DNA of 64,000 nucleotides from Leuctra nigra. Taxonomy: Eukaryota; Arthropoda; Insecta; Plecoptera; Leuctridae. Position 1 is the first letter of the stretch. Each line of letters opens with the position of its first letter. The DNA lies in the NCBI GenBank assembly GCA_934045905.1, contig OW203770.1:29273259-29337258 (forward strand), in the 5' to 3' direction. Positions 41,694 to 54,205 of the stretch are shown piece by piece. Below the pieces are notes generated by a model that saw nothing but the letters and a program-made list of their open reading frames with translations, made no database searches and was not told the DNA's origin. The translations under genes and the position numbers were made by a program.

Positions 41694-42306
41694 ACATTTT
41701 ATGAATAACGTTATTAAAGTTTATGGTTTTCAGATTTCAGGAATTTATTTTAATTTATGTGTGTAGTAAGTGATTCTAACATAATTTGGCCAAATTGGAG
41801 GCGAAGTAAGAACTGATGACCGAAAAGAAGTGCTAAATTTGGCATAAATATTCATCAAAATTAGTTGACAATCTCAGAACGGATGAGAAAAGATTATGAA
41901 AAATCCACCCTTTCGACCGTGGCAAGGCTGCTAGCTTTACAAGAAGGAAATGCTTATAATTAACTATGATTAGTACAAGTAGGTAATAGGACAAATTAAT
42001 CAGACATTAAATTGATTGTCACCATTTGATTTGGTCTTCAACCCTTCTACTCCTCCTAATAGCTCCTAAGATGCAATGAAGCTAAGACTTATGGGTAACA
42101 GGATGTACAAGGTTCTTAAAGGTTGTCTTTAAGTTATGTTCTCAAACCAACAGAATTTAAAAAATCAAAGACTTGGACTATTTCATGCTTCCTCGACTAA
42201 ATAATCCGCAACACTGGACTTCGTTAGGAGATCGAAAATCTAAGTCAAATATGAGTACATTTAACTTCTATAGAGATCTTAGGCTACTCATTGATTTTAT
42301 CACAAT
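41694..42306. other. Unassigned AT-rich DNA
   Basis: No gene, RNA or repeat with clear borders seen. Confidence 0.4.
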
Positions 42307-42718
42307 CAGGGACTGGAACCCAAATGAATATCGGCCCCGGTTTCAAGTTTATAAACATATCGGATCCGATTCCGGTTCATTGAAAAAAAATTAAAGTTCT
42401 GGTTCCATTTCGGTTACAACTGTTTCCATCAAATTAAGATTTTTTTTTATCGACTTTTGAGCACATATACATGCTCAGAAATGGCTAGCATTAATTTGAC
42501 TTGATCATTTATTTGAAAAACTGTAAATGGTGGTAAATAATTTCAGTTTTGAACGGCAATGAAGTAAAAATTCAATGAAATTTATTATTTTAAGAACCTT
42601 AATGGAACTGTTATGGAACCAAATTTTTTTTAATCAGATCCACATAAAAAAACTAATATGGGTTCCGAATCCGGTTCCTATAAAAATAACGGTTATTTTG
42701 GTTCGGTTCTAGTCCCTG
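42307..42718. mobile_element. hAT-type MITE, 8-bp TSD
   Basis: Ends CAGGGACTGGAACC and, on the minus strand, CAGGGACTAGAACCGAACC. The duplication ATCACAAT lies at 42299-42306 and 42719-42726. A left-end relative is at 47025-47110. Confidence 0.85.
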
Positions 42719-42831
42719 ATCACAATTCTGTTAGTGGGACAATACAATTTAAAAACCTTGTGTCCATCTCCGGGCGACTTAACTTCCGCTGGCTTGCATG
42801 AGACTTAGATGTTACTCTGTCACGTTCTTCG

Positions 42832-42950
42832 TCAACGCGGACTTATTGAGACGTATCGATCGGTACACAGGCGTTGCAAGTGCGATTCGCCGGAAGTTCC
42901 ATGCGTGTCGGATGAAAAGCACTCGATGAGCATCTGGTTGTTCCTATAGT
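42832..42950 (-). CDS. Candidate terminal exon (possibly of the kelch gene)
   Basis: An acceptor GTGTTTGTCACAG is followed by GC-rich open sequence (NNQMLIECFSSDTHGT...) to a TGA at 42834-42832. It is on the same strand as, and downstream of, the kelch exons at 46.8-47.3 kb. There is no motif that proves the link. Confidence 0.3.
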
Positions 42951-43313
42951 CTGTGACAAACACATGAAGTTTATTAGTTAACGTGTCTCAACAGATCGAA
43001 AACTCAAAATATTTTTATTTTGAAATGACATCATGCATTTCCTTTTTGAACATTTCAACTAGATTTAAGTAAAAAAGAATCATAAAATATCATCTAACTT
43101 CCAACTCATGTCTTATAATGAGGTTTCAATGTATTGTCATCCGAGAATGAAAGAAAATTTAACACAGGAGGTAAAGTTCGTTCACTGCTAGAATATTTCT
43201 GTTGTTTTCTTCGTTCCTGTCGTTCATTGGTCTTTCACTTGAACTTTTTTAAAAAATTAAAATTTTATAAATTATTTTTGTTGATGTGTGTTTAAGCATT
43301 TATTTATCATTAA

Positions 43314-43996
43314 CCCTTTCGGGTCTAATTTATTTACTACTGGAGCGCTCCACAGGTCGGACTTAAAATGGGCCTATAGCAGGTGAATTTTACCTCCATG
43401 AAGATGAGAGTGATAGTGGGACTTATACTCTTTGTTTTCATTACAATTTTATTTTATATTCACATTGACATATGTACAAACACTTCTGATACGTTTTGTG
43501 TCCAGTTAATTATTTATTTTATATAGAAAGAAATGTAAATAAACAGTTTTAACTTGTTGCGTATTTGCCGCCATCCCTACCCAGCTCATTATTTACTAGA
43601 ATCATGGTCACTAATGGTTGCCATCACTATCACAATCACTTACAATATCTTCCTTGAACTTCCCACTATCATTTTCATCTTCACTAAATTAATAATTGCT
43701 ACTAGAATCGTCAAAAACTTCCTCCAAATCATAGACGCCATATTGGATTACTAGCAAAGAAATATTTCGAATTGGTTTGTCAACTTTTTCATGGAATAGG
43801 AACAAATAGAAGGCTGTGTGACTCGATTGCTCAGTAGATAAAATAGTGCTTTACTTGTTTATTTCGCTGATAGATAGCGCCACTTGTACGAAAATTGTTT
43901 AGAAGCTATACAAAGTGATGTCGGACCTGTTCCGACATACGGCAAGAACGGGAAAATAAAAATGTCGGAACCATTCCGACTTTCGGCCTGAAAGGG
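43314..43996. mobile_element. piggyBac-type MITE
   Basis: TTAA (43310-43313) CCCTTTCGGG at the left and CCTGAAAGGG TTAA (43997-44000) at the right: the classic TTAA-CCCTTT ends. The interior is AT-rich without a transposase; an inner repeat GTCGGACCTG...CGACTTTCGGCC lies near the right end. Confidence 0.8.
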
Positions 43997-44029
43997 TTAA
44001 CAGGTTAATTAAGCGAACGTCTCCACTTG

Positions 44030-44215
44030 ACTCTTGCGGCACTTTCTCTGTGTGTGTGTGTTTTTTTTTTTTTTTTTTTTTTTTTGCTGGTTCAACCCAG
44101 GCCGCACTGGTCAACGTATCGATCTGAAATTTTGCACACACCTTCATCTCATACTAACTTAGACCTGTATAGTTTTTGAGAAAGATCCGTTCACAAATAA
44201 AAAAAATCGCGTTTT
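44030..44215. repeat. Interspersed repeat shared with 55440-55625
   Basis: CACTTTCTCTGTG, a long T run, and ATCGATCTGAAATTTTGCAC occur here and, inverted, at 55520-55612. Here a (GT)n-T(25+) stretch separates the parts. The class is unknown. Confidence 0.5.
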
Positions 44216-44781
44216 CCCATATAAATAGCATTGTAGGTTCGAGGAGTCCGTTGCGGCCGCCCGATACGCTCCATTCAAAACAACTCGGAAGCAAGCAGCT
44301 GTCTATCTATTATTGTTTGAATACGTAACAATTATTTCTTTGCGGTTAGATAATAGTTAAAGCAATACATGCGAGGTTATACTTATAGGGTTTATTTTAT
44401 TATTTTTTAAGATGTAGTTAATAGGTATAGGTATTTATTGTTTATGAGAGTTTTAACATGCAGACTTACTTCCAATCTTTTCAAAGGCTGAGCAAATTAT
44501 TTGTAGACCGATGAAATGTCTGCTTGATTGTAGAAATAGATTGGTTGGTTGATAATTGAAATTATGTTTATGAAATATTTATTTCATTTGTATCAGATAC
44601 AATGTGTTAGGTTTGTGTTAGGTAAGCAATGTGCTAGAAGAAATAAGCTCTTTTATACGGAACGGCAAGTAACTGTTTGGATAATGTTTCTTAAATTATG
44701 TTTGCTCATATTAGCACTTAGATAATGGCCTATTTTGTGGTTTGAATCTCTGTATTTTTTATTTATAATAATTCCATAATA

Positions 44782-45281
44782 CAGTAAACCCTCGTTAATT
44801 CGAATTCAAAGGGACCCAAAAAATCCCAGTTCGAATTAAAAAAGTTTGAAATATATAATTAATGCAAAAAAATTTGTGTGCATTTTCATGAAGTTTGAAT
44901 ATTCCCGCCTGTGGAATATTCCCGCCATTGCAAAAAAGTGGGGTTGGCAAACCTGTAACAGCAGTTTGGCCAACCTCGCAAGCCAGATTATCTCATTTTG
45001 ATGCCATTGAAGGTTGTGTTTTGTTTTGAGTGTTGTTTTTTCGTAGTTTGTTCGCGATTATTTTATCAATCCTTCTGCAAAGTTCGAATTAAAACAACTG
45101 TATGCAAGGAATAACATGGGCTGGGACCAAAATTCAGTTCGAATTTCGAATTAACCTAAAATTCGATTTATAAAAATGATTTAACATGTAAAAACCTATC
45201 CTGTCCACTGGGACCATGCACCTAGTTCGAATTTACCCCTAAATTCGAATTATTGAAGTTCGTAATAACGAGGGTTTACTG
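44782..45281. mobile_element. pogo/Tigger-like MITE
   Basis: Ends CAGTAAACCCTCGTTA and its complement, with TA flanks (44780-44781, 45282-45283). The CAGTRRACCCTCG end is typical of the pogo branch of Tc1/mariner. Non-coding. Confidence 0.8.
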
Positions 45282-45606
45282 TACCTACGTACCTAAATAC
45301 TGAAATAAATACACATGAGTGTGAATCATGTTGCAATGACTTGCAATAACTGTTGCAATAACTTGCAATGAGAAGCAAATCAAGCTATTTTTTATATAAT
45401 TTAGTGGATCGTGCTTCTAGATTTCAGTTGTTTTAGGTATATTATTGCCGGCTTTTAAGGAATTATGGTTCGAGGTTTTGCACGTATCCGTGCTCGCTTA
45501 TCAACGCGTTACACAGAGCGTTTTCCTAGTACATTTTGTCTGACTAGGCCACAAGGCCATAACTGGCTAGCCTGTGGCAATACATCCTTTACTATAATAC
45601 GCTTAA

Positions 45607-46363
45607 GGTGGCTGGATCGATCGATTTTCTGAAGTATTGGAGAGCTTTCACTAATTTATTAAGTGTAAAAAAATCACGTTTATAAATTCTTTTAGCACAT
45701 AATTTACTTGTATAATATACTGGGTAGTTGAAATAGACAACATTTAAATGGTATTTATACGTTATCTTATTATTTAGAGCAGTTTTACTGCCCCAAAGAA
45801 GTTAGTTTTGATTTGGATATTGAAGAATTATCTAAAATTTTAACAATACGGTACAATATGGCAACATTGTTCTTTGAAAATTTTGATTTGTGTGGAGTCA
45901 TGATGGCTGAGGTTGCTGAGCTTACACCTAGAGTTTACTTTCATGAAAAGTCAAGGTATCTTTAGTAGGCATTTAGTGCCTTTTAACTACCTTGAGCACT
46001 CCCATGTTGCCAAAAGTATTTTGACTTGATTCGCAATTTGAATTGAATCGCCTATAACTTTTTATTTAGCACACGATGATATTGGTTTATATTTTTTTAA
46101 TGAAAGTAAATAGAACAAAGATTCTTTCTTATATAGGTTTTTTGAAAATCTATCGAGCCAATTAATTAGAATCTTCATTTGTAGCAAATTTTTGAAACCT
46201 GCCATAAGATAACATGGGGAAAATACTGCTTTCTTATTCGCCTATCTCGAAAACTAGACACGGGAAGTATTTTATTTTTTTAAGTGTTGTTTAGTGGATA
46301 CCAATGAGTAAGTACAGCAAAATTGAACACTATCTGAAAAAATGGTCGATCGACCCAGCCACC
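45607..46363. mobile_element. TTAA-flanked MITE, copy 2, complete
   Basis: GGTGGCTGGATCGATCGAT at the left faces ATCGACCCAGCCACC at the right. TTAA lies at 45603-45606 and 46364-46367. It is 757 bp, and its first about 590 bp match the window start (1-592) in inverse orientation. Confidence 0.8.
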
Positions 46364-46655
46364 TTAAAAAAGAAGAACGTCGTCCCGGTAGTAACGCAGC
46401 TGAAAATTTCCTTTTCTATACAAATCTTGAATTTTCCACCGATCGTGTTGCAACTCGCCAGTAATGTACATAATTACGTGACTTGATTTATAGTAACACT
46501 TTCACGACATTCTGTTCAGTATTTACCGAGTTATTCGTGAAAAACACAGCCTTTTCTGATGTCTTAATTTTAAATGTCAATTTCAAATGGGCCGTGAAAA
46601 CTTAGTAGGCAGTGAAACTAATTCTGCTAGGCCGAGAAAGACTTCATTGCGCCAC

Positions 46656-46700
46656 CGTGTAGAGAACAGCTTACTTCACACTACTAAAATTTAGTAGTGT
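46656..46700. repeat. Single decayed end of the CACCGCGTAGAGAAC MITE
   Basis: CACCGTGTAGAGAACAGC followed by TTCACACTACTAA matches the terminal repeat of 13086-13710. No partner end is seen nearby. Confidence 0.5.
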
Positions 46701-46789
46701 GTTTAGTTTAGTACCATTTTTAGCAGGTTATCTTTATCTAAAGTTAAAAATAAAAGTACCTATCTAATCACAACACTGACTAGGAATTA

Positions 46790-46935
46790 CCTGGGATGCC
46801 GCCGAGCACGAATATCTTGCTATCGCCGACCGCTATGCCCGCATTGCATCGGAACCTGATCGTGTAATTAGGGATCTCCCAAGAGTTGGTTCGCGTGTCG
46901 TAGCGTTGGACTGTACTGGTTCTGGAACACGCCCC
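46790..46935 (-). CDS. Kelch-repeat exon B
   Basis: The acceptor is TTTGTCTTGCAG|GGGGCG and the donor ATCCCAG|GTAATTCC. The codons give VQRYDTRTNSWE, then CNAGIAVGDSKIFVLGG, a kelch beta-propeller blade as in KLHL-type proteins that recruit substrates to CUL3 ligases. The phase needed to enter this frame does not match the end of exon A, suggesting a missing base in the G run at the exon start. The rest of the gene (BTB, BACK) is not in view. Confidence 0.65.
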
Positions 46936-47018
46936 CTGCAAGACAAACACAACAGTCAGTGAAACAGCGTCAGGAAGCCTAAGCCGGACTTTTGGAACTC
47001 AATGACCACTTATAACCA

Positions 47019-47115
47019 GGGACTGGAACCGGAACCGATGAGAACTGTTATTTATTAAGGAACCAGGACCGTTATTATTCTTTAATTTATTTCGGTTCCA
47101 TAACAGTTCCAACCA
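47019..47115. repeat. Left end of a hAT MITE like 42307-42718
   Basis: CAGGGACTGGAACCGGAACC followed by GAACTGTTATTTATTAAGG; no right end found. It lies in the intron between the kelch exons. Confidence 0.5.
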
Positions 47116-47247
47116 ACAATGTTCCTCTTTTGAAATGGAATAAACTGCTAACTGATTGTAATGAAAATTTGTAAAATAAGAGACATGTTGGTCTTAACCT
47201 TGTTGGTCTTATACTGAGTAACATGATATAGCAATGAAATCACTCAC

Positions 47248-47348
47248 CAATGACGTAGATGTGATTCGTGCTCGCATCATCGGCGCCAACCGCGTCCAAC
47301 TGTCAGTCATGGGCTCGTAGCGTCGGACAAGCTTGCTGCTCTCACCAC
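47248..47348 (-). CDS. Kelch-repeat exon A, frameshifted
   Basis: The acceptor is GAATCACAG|GTGGTG and the donor GTCATTG|GTGAGTG. The first part codes GGESSKLVRRYEPMTDSW and RLAPM, a kelch blade. The second part codes STNHIYVIG in a different frame, so one base appears missing near 47272-47276. It belongs with exon B, on the same strand. Confidence 0.65.
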
Positions 47349-47649
47349 CTGTGATTCATATCATACAGAGTTCAATACAACAAGGCACACAAATGTGAAA
47401 AACAGAAAATTTTTCTTAGATAATACAATATTTCGTCCTGTTTCACAGGACTTCTTCAGGTAGTTTGAAAAAATGGAAGAAAACAAATTAAAATTGACTA
47501 ATCCAGGTATCGCATTGTACAAAGATTCTAAAAATATCAAAAAACTAGATAATAAAGTTACATTTAAACACCATGGATAAAAATTATAAACAAGGTGGGT
47601 AACTAAATAACCTGCTGGTGATACTTTTCTTGCATTTCACATCTTAAAG

Positions 47650-49245
47650 TATGTAGCCAAACTTTGTCGAAGTCACAGCTTGGATGATAGTAGAGTCAAG
47701 ATGTCCTATATAATGGCAAATTAGTGCATTTGTGATACCTTCCGTGAAAATTGGTGCCCCTGCCCTACTAATTCGAGTATGAGGAATCCAAAAATCAATG
47801 GCACCAACCTGAGTAATTAATACTTTCTGCGTAATTAGCATAATTAATAAAATCGACAGAAAAAATTACATTATTATATAATGTGGTCTTTATGAGTATC
47901 CATCGAAAGCTCGTCATGTCTACAATCCATATAAATCATAAAATGTTCAATTTTTTCATTCACATAATAATTAGCCGTATAATTAATTATTTTATAAAAA
48001 TCGCCATTCAACAAAAAGCTTAAAATGACCCTCTCAGATTTTGATAAAACTTGGTAGCATTAGTCACAAGTCCAAAGTAAAACATACGTATTTTTTGGTT
48101 TGTTCTAGGGGTGTGCGAATCCATAATATTTCGAATCGAATCCGAATCCAAATTTGGATTCGGATTCGATTCGTCAGACGAATCCAGATTCTGAAATATC
48201 AAACCCATTCAAATCCTATCAAACCTAGATGACAATCCTTGATTTTCCCGCGAAATTTGAATTTTTAAAGTTCTTCAATACTACCAACAATCTATAGCGG
48301 AATACACTAAGAGGTAATACAGCGCTACCAACCACTGAAGCTGAAAATAACCAGCCCAACCCATCAATTGCCGCCATTTTCGTGAATCGTGATCATCAAT
48401 TCGTAAACATTCGTCAGTAACATGGTAAATAATCATCTTAGTTTTGTTTTTAAATTGATTCACACTAATCTTCCACCATAAATATAATCTCCACATATTA
48501 TGTGACTGATATAATAGAAATTGACAGCATTTTGATGTATGGGAGTCAACCATTTCACCTGAATGACCTACCTAACCATACTTTCATATTTCGATTTTTC
48601 CTTTCAGAGAAATTTGATTAAATGAAATAAGATTCGGATTTGGGTTCGGATTCGCGAACCTTTCAAGATTCGATTCGAGATTCGGATTCGAATGAAAAAA
48701 CCTGGATTCGCACATCCCTAGTTTGTTCATTTATTGAGTACTTTTGGATTTTTGGATTTTTTTTTTTGGATTTGGATTTTTGGAAGTACTTTTGGAAATC
48801 CAAAAGTACTCAATAAATGAACAAACCAAAAAATACGTATGTTTTACTTTGGACTTGTGACTAATGCTACCAAGTTTTATCAAAATCTGAGAGGGTCATT
48901 TTAAGCTTTTTGTTGAATGGCGATTTTTATAAAATAATTAATTATACGGCTAATTATTATGTGAATGAAAAAATTTAACATTTTATGATTTATATGGATT
49001 GTAGACATGACGAGCTTTCGATGGATACTCATAAAGACCACATTATATAATAATGTAATTTTTTATGTCGATTTATTTATTATGCTAATTATGCTAATTA
49101 CGCAGAAAGTATTAATTACTCAGGTTGGTGCTATTGATTTTTGGATTCCTCATACTTGCATTAGTAAGGGTACTAGTTTTCACGAAAGGTATCACAAATG
49201 CACTAATTTTAGACATCTTTACTCCACTATGACTGGTTATGCTTA
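47650..49245. mobile_element. Fold-back element with ~500-bp arms
   Basis: The left arm (about 47650-48105 plus 48721-48760) and the right arm (about 48785-49245) are long, near-perfect inverted copies meeting near 48770. Sequences such as CAATAAATGAACAAACC, GAGAGGGTCATTTTAAGC and CATGACGAGCTTTCGATGG occur in both. Short ORFs in the arms are mirror images and not genes. The outer ends are diverged and the target duplication is not resolved. Confidence 0.75.
48106..48720. mobile_element. hAT-type MITE inserted in the fold-back arm
   Basis: Ends TAGGGGTGTGCGAATCC and, on the minus strand, TAGGGATGTGCGAATCC. The duplication GTTTGTTC lies at 48098-48105 and 48721-48728. Inner sequence is rich in GATTCGGATTCG. 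Non-coding. Confidence 0.85.
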
Positions 49246-49249
49246 TTCT

Positions 49250-50290
49250 GCTTATACGTACAAGTTCAAAGAATCGACCTGTTTATAATTTATCGTGAAC
49301 CAAGATCTGAATAATTACAAAGAAAATTTTTCATTATTCATTATAAAGTAAAGACCGTATTAGGCAAAGTCTCGCATGTAACCGAAGAAAAAGAAAAAAA
49401 ATTGTTCATAAGTGGGTGTAACTTTGATGGGATGTTCACATGATCAGTCTGATTTTATATTATGTAGTAGCAATAAATTGGCTTGTTTATTAGACTTTGG
49501 TTATTCAACAAAACTGCGCAAAACTGAAATTTACGATTTTTTTTAGACGGAAGCCGTTAATTATTTGATCTCAAATTTTAATCATGATTAGATATAAAAC
49601 AAACTTAGAGTTTTCCTTGGCACATTTTTTAAACTAAATTTCATACTGCACCCATCGAGACCAGAAAATAGACCATATTTCAACAAAAATCAACAAATTA
49701 TTACTAACAACAAAGCAAAATATTAAAAAAATTGCTAAGTGATAACCCTAAGTTTGTCTTTCATCTAATCATGATTATCAAATTATTTCGTCAAAGGGTC
49801 ATTCCACGGTAACTCACATTACAATCAGAACTAAATTTGCTCAAAAATTTGTTATTTTTATTGCTTAAATAATTAGACTAGGAAAACGCTCAGTGTAACG
49901 CGTTGATGAGCGAGCACAGAACATGCAACATCCCCATAGTAACGATACACGACACGGCACAAGACGATTTTCTCTGCAATTTTTCAATCTCCATAATACT
50001 CTGGATGAATAACAGATCCATTGTGTCGTGAAGTCTTACCTCCATACTTTCTCCAGAAATCTCTTGTGACATCCCATAATAAACTCGTAAAATTACAATA
50101 ATACTTGACTGATTGGGCTTACAATATGTAAAATTTAATATTAAGTTGGTCTTGATCACCATGCAAAATTTGAACTTAATGTGAACATTTTGATTGTCGA
50201 CCAATCAGAAGATATTTAAACTTAAACCAATTAGCAAGGATTTGGCCTTCGTACTGCCAAAGATAATTAAAGCAGGAAGATGTTTCATGT
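49250..50290. other. Unassigned AT-rich DNA
   Basis: No gene recognised. At 49880-49920, GGAAAACGCTC...GTAACGCGTTGATGAGCGAGC is an inverted relative of segments at 8815-8870 and 45478-45535, so a small dispersed repeat is present. Confidence 0.4.
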
Positions 50291-50298
50291 AATGTTAA

Positions 50299-52634
50299 AA
50301 TCCCCATAAAAAACACTCCGTGTAAAAATACCAGGCAAGTCTCTTCAACTTAAAAGAAAAATAATGAAATCTTAAAATTCTGCACTGAAAAGTAGTGATA
50401 TCAAAAAATTAGCCAAGTCAAATCTTTATTTGAAAATCAAAAAATACTTGGCGCATCGTGTACATAAATAGCTTGGAAGTATAGGCCAATCATAAATTAT
50501 ACATGAAATATACATATACATAGTATACCTATAATGCCTTAAAAAAAACGATGCGCCAAGTATTTTTTGATTTTCAAATAAAGATTTGACTTGGCTAATT
50601 TTTTGATATCACTACTTTTCAGTGCAGAATTTTAAGATTTCATTATTATTTTTTTAAGTTGAAGAGACTTGGCTGGTATTTTTACACGGAGTGTTTTTTA
50701 TGGGGATATCACTCCTTTTTTTAGTTTATTCTTACAACTTGTGACAATCGAATGAACAATTACTAAATCCATTTAAAAAAAAATACCCTTTACAATTTGG
50801 TTATTCTCATGAAAAAAACAAAGGTTTCATTCCAATCGGTCAACCCAGTTCCGAGATATGGCAACACTTCGGTTTTCAAAATGGCCGCTGAACTTTCTGC
50901 ACTGCCACATAGAATTTATAACTATGAATTATGTGTATCATTTTTAGCTTTCTGAATATGTATTAATTGTATAGGAGGGGATTATAATGATTTATAAATT
51001 TGAATGACGTCATTTCCGGCCTCATAAATAGGAAAATTCTAGTTTGACTGTTCATATTCCATAGAGATGGCCTTCCGAATCGTTTGGCACTAGTTTCGTA
51101 CCGATCTGTCAACCAGTTTTCGAGATATTACGTTTCTTCCGGTTTCAAAATGGCTGCTGAAATCACTGACCTCTTGAATTATAATTTAAACATGATTACA
51201 TTTTATTAAAAGCAGTCTCAAATAGTATATTTATTGCATCAAAATGTACATTTGTGAGATTTTTAAAATGTGTGACGTCATTTCCGGTTTCGGTATGGGA
51301 AACTGCAAATATTATTGATGATAATACATAAAGTTTACCATCTAAATTGTTTAGCACTGGTTTCTTTCAAATCTATTAAGACGTTATTAAGATATGATGT
51401 CATTTCTAATTTCAAAATGGCGGCTTCCGGTTGGTTTTATATCAAGTCAAATGAGATATCAAAAGAACATACGTTACATAAATATCAAAATAATTGGATC
51501 AAATTTGTTGCCGAAATGCCAATCGATGAATTAAATTTCATGACGTCATTTCCGGTTTCGTCAACATAAATTTTAATCTGTTGCTATTGATAATCCATAT
51601 AGATGACCGTCCGAATCGTTTGGCGCTATTTTCGATCCAATCGGTCCAGCTGTTGTTGAGATATGACGTCACTTCCGGTTTCAAAATGGCGGCACAAAAA
51701 ATTCATGGGGTGAAGGTTAAATCAGACGCCAAAAGTGCACACGTGGTAAAAATGTGAGATCAATCGGTTCAGCCGTTTAGGCTGTGGCCTGTTTACCGGA
51801 TTTGAATTCCAGGAGACTACTACTACTAAGATTATTATTATTATTATGAAAACCGCCCTAAAACACTGTTTTCACGGCCCTCTAGCGTGCAAAGGGCGTA
51901 ACCTATTGTTCCCAAATTTGGTATATGTTGTAGGGTGGGCCATAGCTCGAAATTAAGATATATCGCAACAATGTGAGATTTCCCAATTTTAAGATCCAGT
52001 AGGCCGAAAATGCCACTTTGATGCTTACAGTAAAAGTGGGTTTGCTCCAGCCTTTATATGAGAGTGTGCGCGCCGTACGACTTGGCTGGCGTGGAGCGAC
52101 CGCTCCACTAGATCTGTCTGTGAGAATTTGCGAAATAAATCAAAGTCCCATGTCTCATAATAAACCTCACCAATAGATGTCTCTGATTCCTATATGTCTG
52201 TCTCTCTCCCACTTATGTTATTGGACTTCAAAACCCTCAAATACAATGTTGCAATGTCTATCTAATACAATTCACAGTTTACCTTGAAGTAGTCTAAGCT
52301 GGTTCTGAAGTTGCTTCAAGTTTCATGGCTTTGGTAATCGTCATTGACTAATTAAAATGTATCTTTTCATATACACAATTTTGAGCTGAATAAAATGCAA
52401 TTGATCTCATGTTATTTCGTTATGTATTGAGAGAGAAATTTAATAAAATCTAAGCTATCATGGCAAAAGAAACTTTTGTTTGCTATTTTTAAATTTTAGC
52501 AGGCTATGAAATATTTCATAAGGAAATGCTGGGAGAGATAGTTAAAAACAGTCGATGCACAGAGACATCTATTGGTGAGGTTTATTATGAGACATGGGAC
52601 TCTGTTTTTTTTCGCATATTCTCATAGACAGATT
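50299..52634. mobile_element. TTAA-flanked MITE split by a Helitron-like element
   Basis: TTAA at 50295-50298 and 52635-52638; terminal repeats of about 85 bp, AATCTGTCTRTGAGAAT and onward, at 52112-52193 and 52552-52634. The first two bases are left of the inserted Helitron-like element (50301-52111). Host flanks match an unoccupied copy of the site near 54960-55015 in inverse orientation. Confidence 0.75.
50301..52111 (+). mobile_element. Helitron-like element, copy 3 (complete)
   Basis: Starts TCCCCATAAAAAACACTCCG after an A, with palindromic arms at about 50301-50460 and 50545-50707. The body carries TGACGTCATTTCCGG-type repeats (51009, 51275, 51541, 51665). The end is the hairpin GTGGAGCGACCGCTCCAC and CTAG at 52108-52111. 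There is no target duplication. It encodes no Rep/helicase. Confidence 0.75.
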
Positions 52635-52905
52635 TTAACCATGAACTAATACTGCTATACAGGGATAGATAACGCCGTATCAATTACATGCTAAATGACA
52701 GTCCCTATCTGTGTCCTGTTTTCAAATAAAATTCACAGAAATAAAACATGGCCGACCACTAAAAGCCCAATATTATGAGGTTTCTTGTCAAGCTGACAAA
52801 ATGCCTACACCAATATATTACCAAAACATGATGTATATATGAGCGCCAATACAATATCGACTTAATTAAACCAGACAAACCTTAATAAACAGCTTATGTA
52901 CAGTA

Positions 52906-54000
52906 CAGGCGCGGTTCTAGGGGGCGGCAGGGTGGGCGGTCGCCCACCCAAATTTTTGTCTCGTCATATGAATTATCATTCTCACTATGCATACTACTAA
53001 ATAAGATTTTGTGTAAAAATCTAAAATATTTTGCAGAAGTCAAGAATTACTTCCGTGATAGAGAGTTGAAGCAATTGTTTACACCCCGTTTTTCTCAGAA
53101 TGCAGGTACAGAATGAGCTTCTTGCATTGACCACAGATGAGTCATGAAATGTTCCACTGCCCCAACGCCTTCTAAGTGACGACAACAACCCCTTTCCCTC
53201 ACCACTGTATTGTTAGCATGTAGCCTGCAGGACCTGCTAGCGCCGGAAGTGCATCTTCAAGCAGCTCATTCGTATCCTGTTTCTTGTCGAGAGCAGACGT
53301 TGTTGTAGACTTTTCGCTACAGTGATATCTTAGAGGAATACACCACTTATTTCTTTAAGGTGATAACACCATTTTTCTTCGCTTGGTCACCTAATGTTTT
53401 AGTTTTATGTTACTGGCTTGCTTGGGCAATGTTCTACTGTGTTGATATAGTCCGCAATTTAACCGGCTGTTTTGTAAGTGATTGACTATAACGCTTGGTC
53501 TACGATGAAACGAAGTATAGTATGAAATGAAACTAGTGATACTAGTTGCAACGAAAATGAAGCAATTTACAAATTCCGAAAATTGTAAAAAACTAAAAAG
53601 TGTTTGGTTTGGCGTGTGAAATATTGTTCGATTCGTTTCATAATAAACAAAAGGCACTGAATGAACCAGCCAGACACGGAGGAAGGATCACTTTTTAAAT
53701 TGCTTCAGTTCTTGCATTTTAGAGCCCCAGAATCACTTTTAAATTGTTAAATTCTAAAAAAACGCCCTGCGGGGCTAAAACTGACAAAATGATGTGTGCA
53801 TTATTAAGTTGGACAATTTGTTAAATGATTTTGGCGTCAAATATATTCCAAAACACTCCAAAACACTTCTACGCCCATTTAATTTCAAAAAAAATCCCTG
53901 CGGGGCAAGTGGGGGCCTTGCCCCCCACACCCCCTGCGGGTCGTGTTTTTGGACGGATCTCGTGTGCCCACCCAAATTTTCGATCCTAGAACCGCGCCTG
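52906..54000. mobile_element. hAT-like non-autonomous element
   Basis: Ends CAGGCGCGGTTCTAGG and CCTAGAACCGCGCCTG. The flanks share TGTACAG with an offset, so the duplication is imperfect. Near both ends the sequence GCCCACCCAAATTTT recurs in the same orientation. No transposase. Confidence 0.7.
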
Positions 54001-54205
54001 TGTACAGAGAAAGCCATGTCAACACGAAGGCGGGTTTTCAGATTCTTAAATATGAACGGAAAAATTGAATAGTTTAATTCTGATGTCTTGCCAATTTACA
54101 TATTTACTCTCTGCTTCATGGGCAATTAAATAAACACTGATTCTTCTTCTTTGGCGTGGGAGTATTCACAGTATTGTCAGTTATTTTACGGATGAAGAAA
54201 CAATA

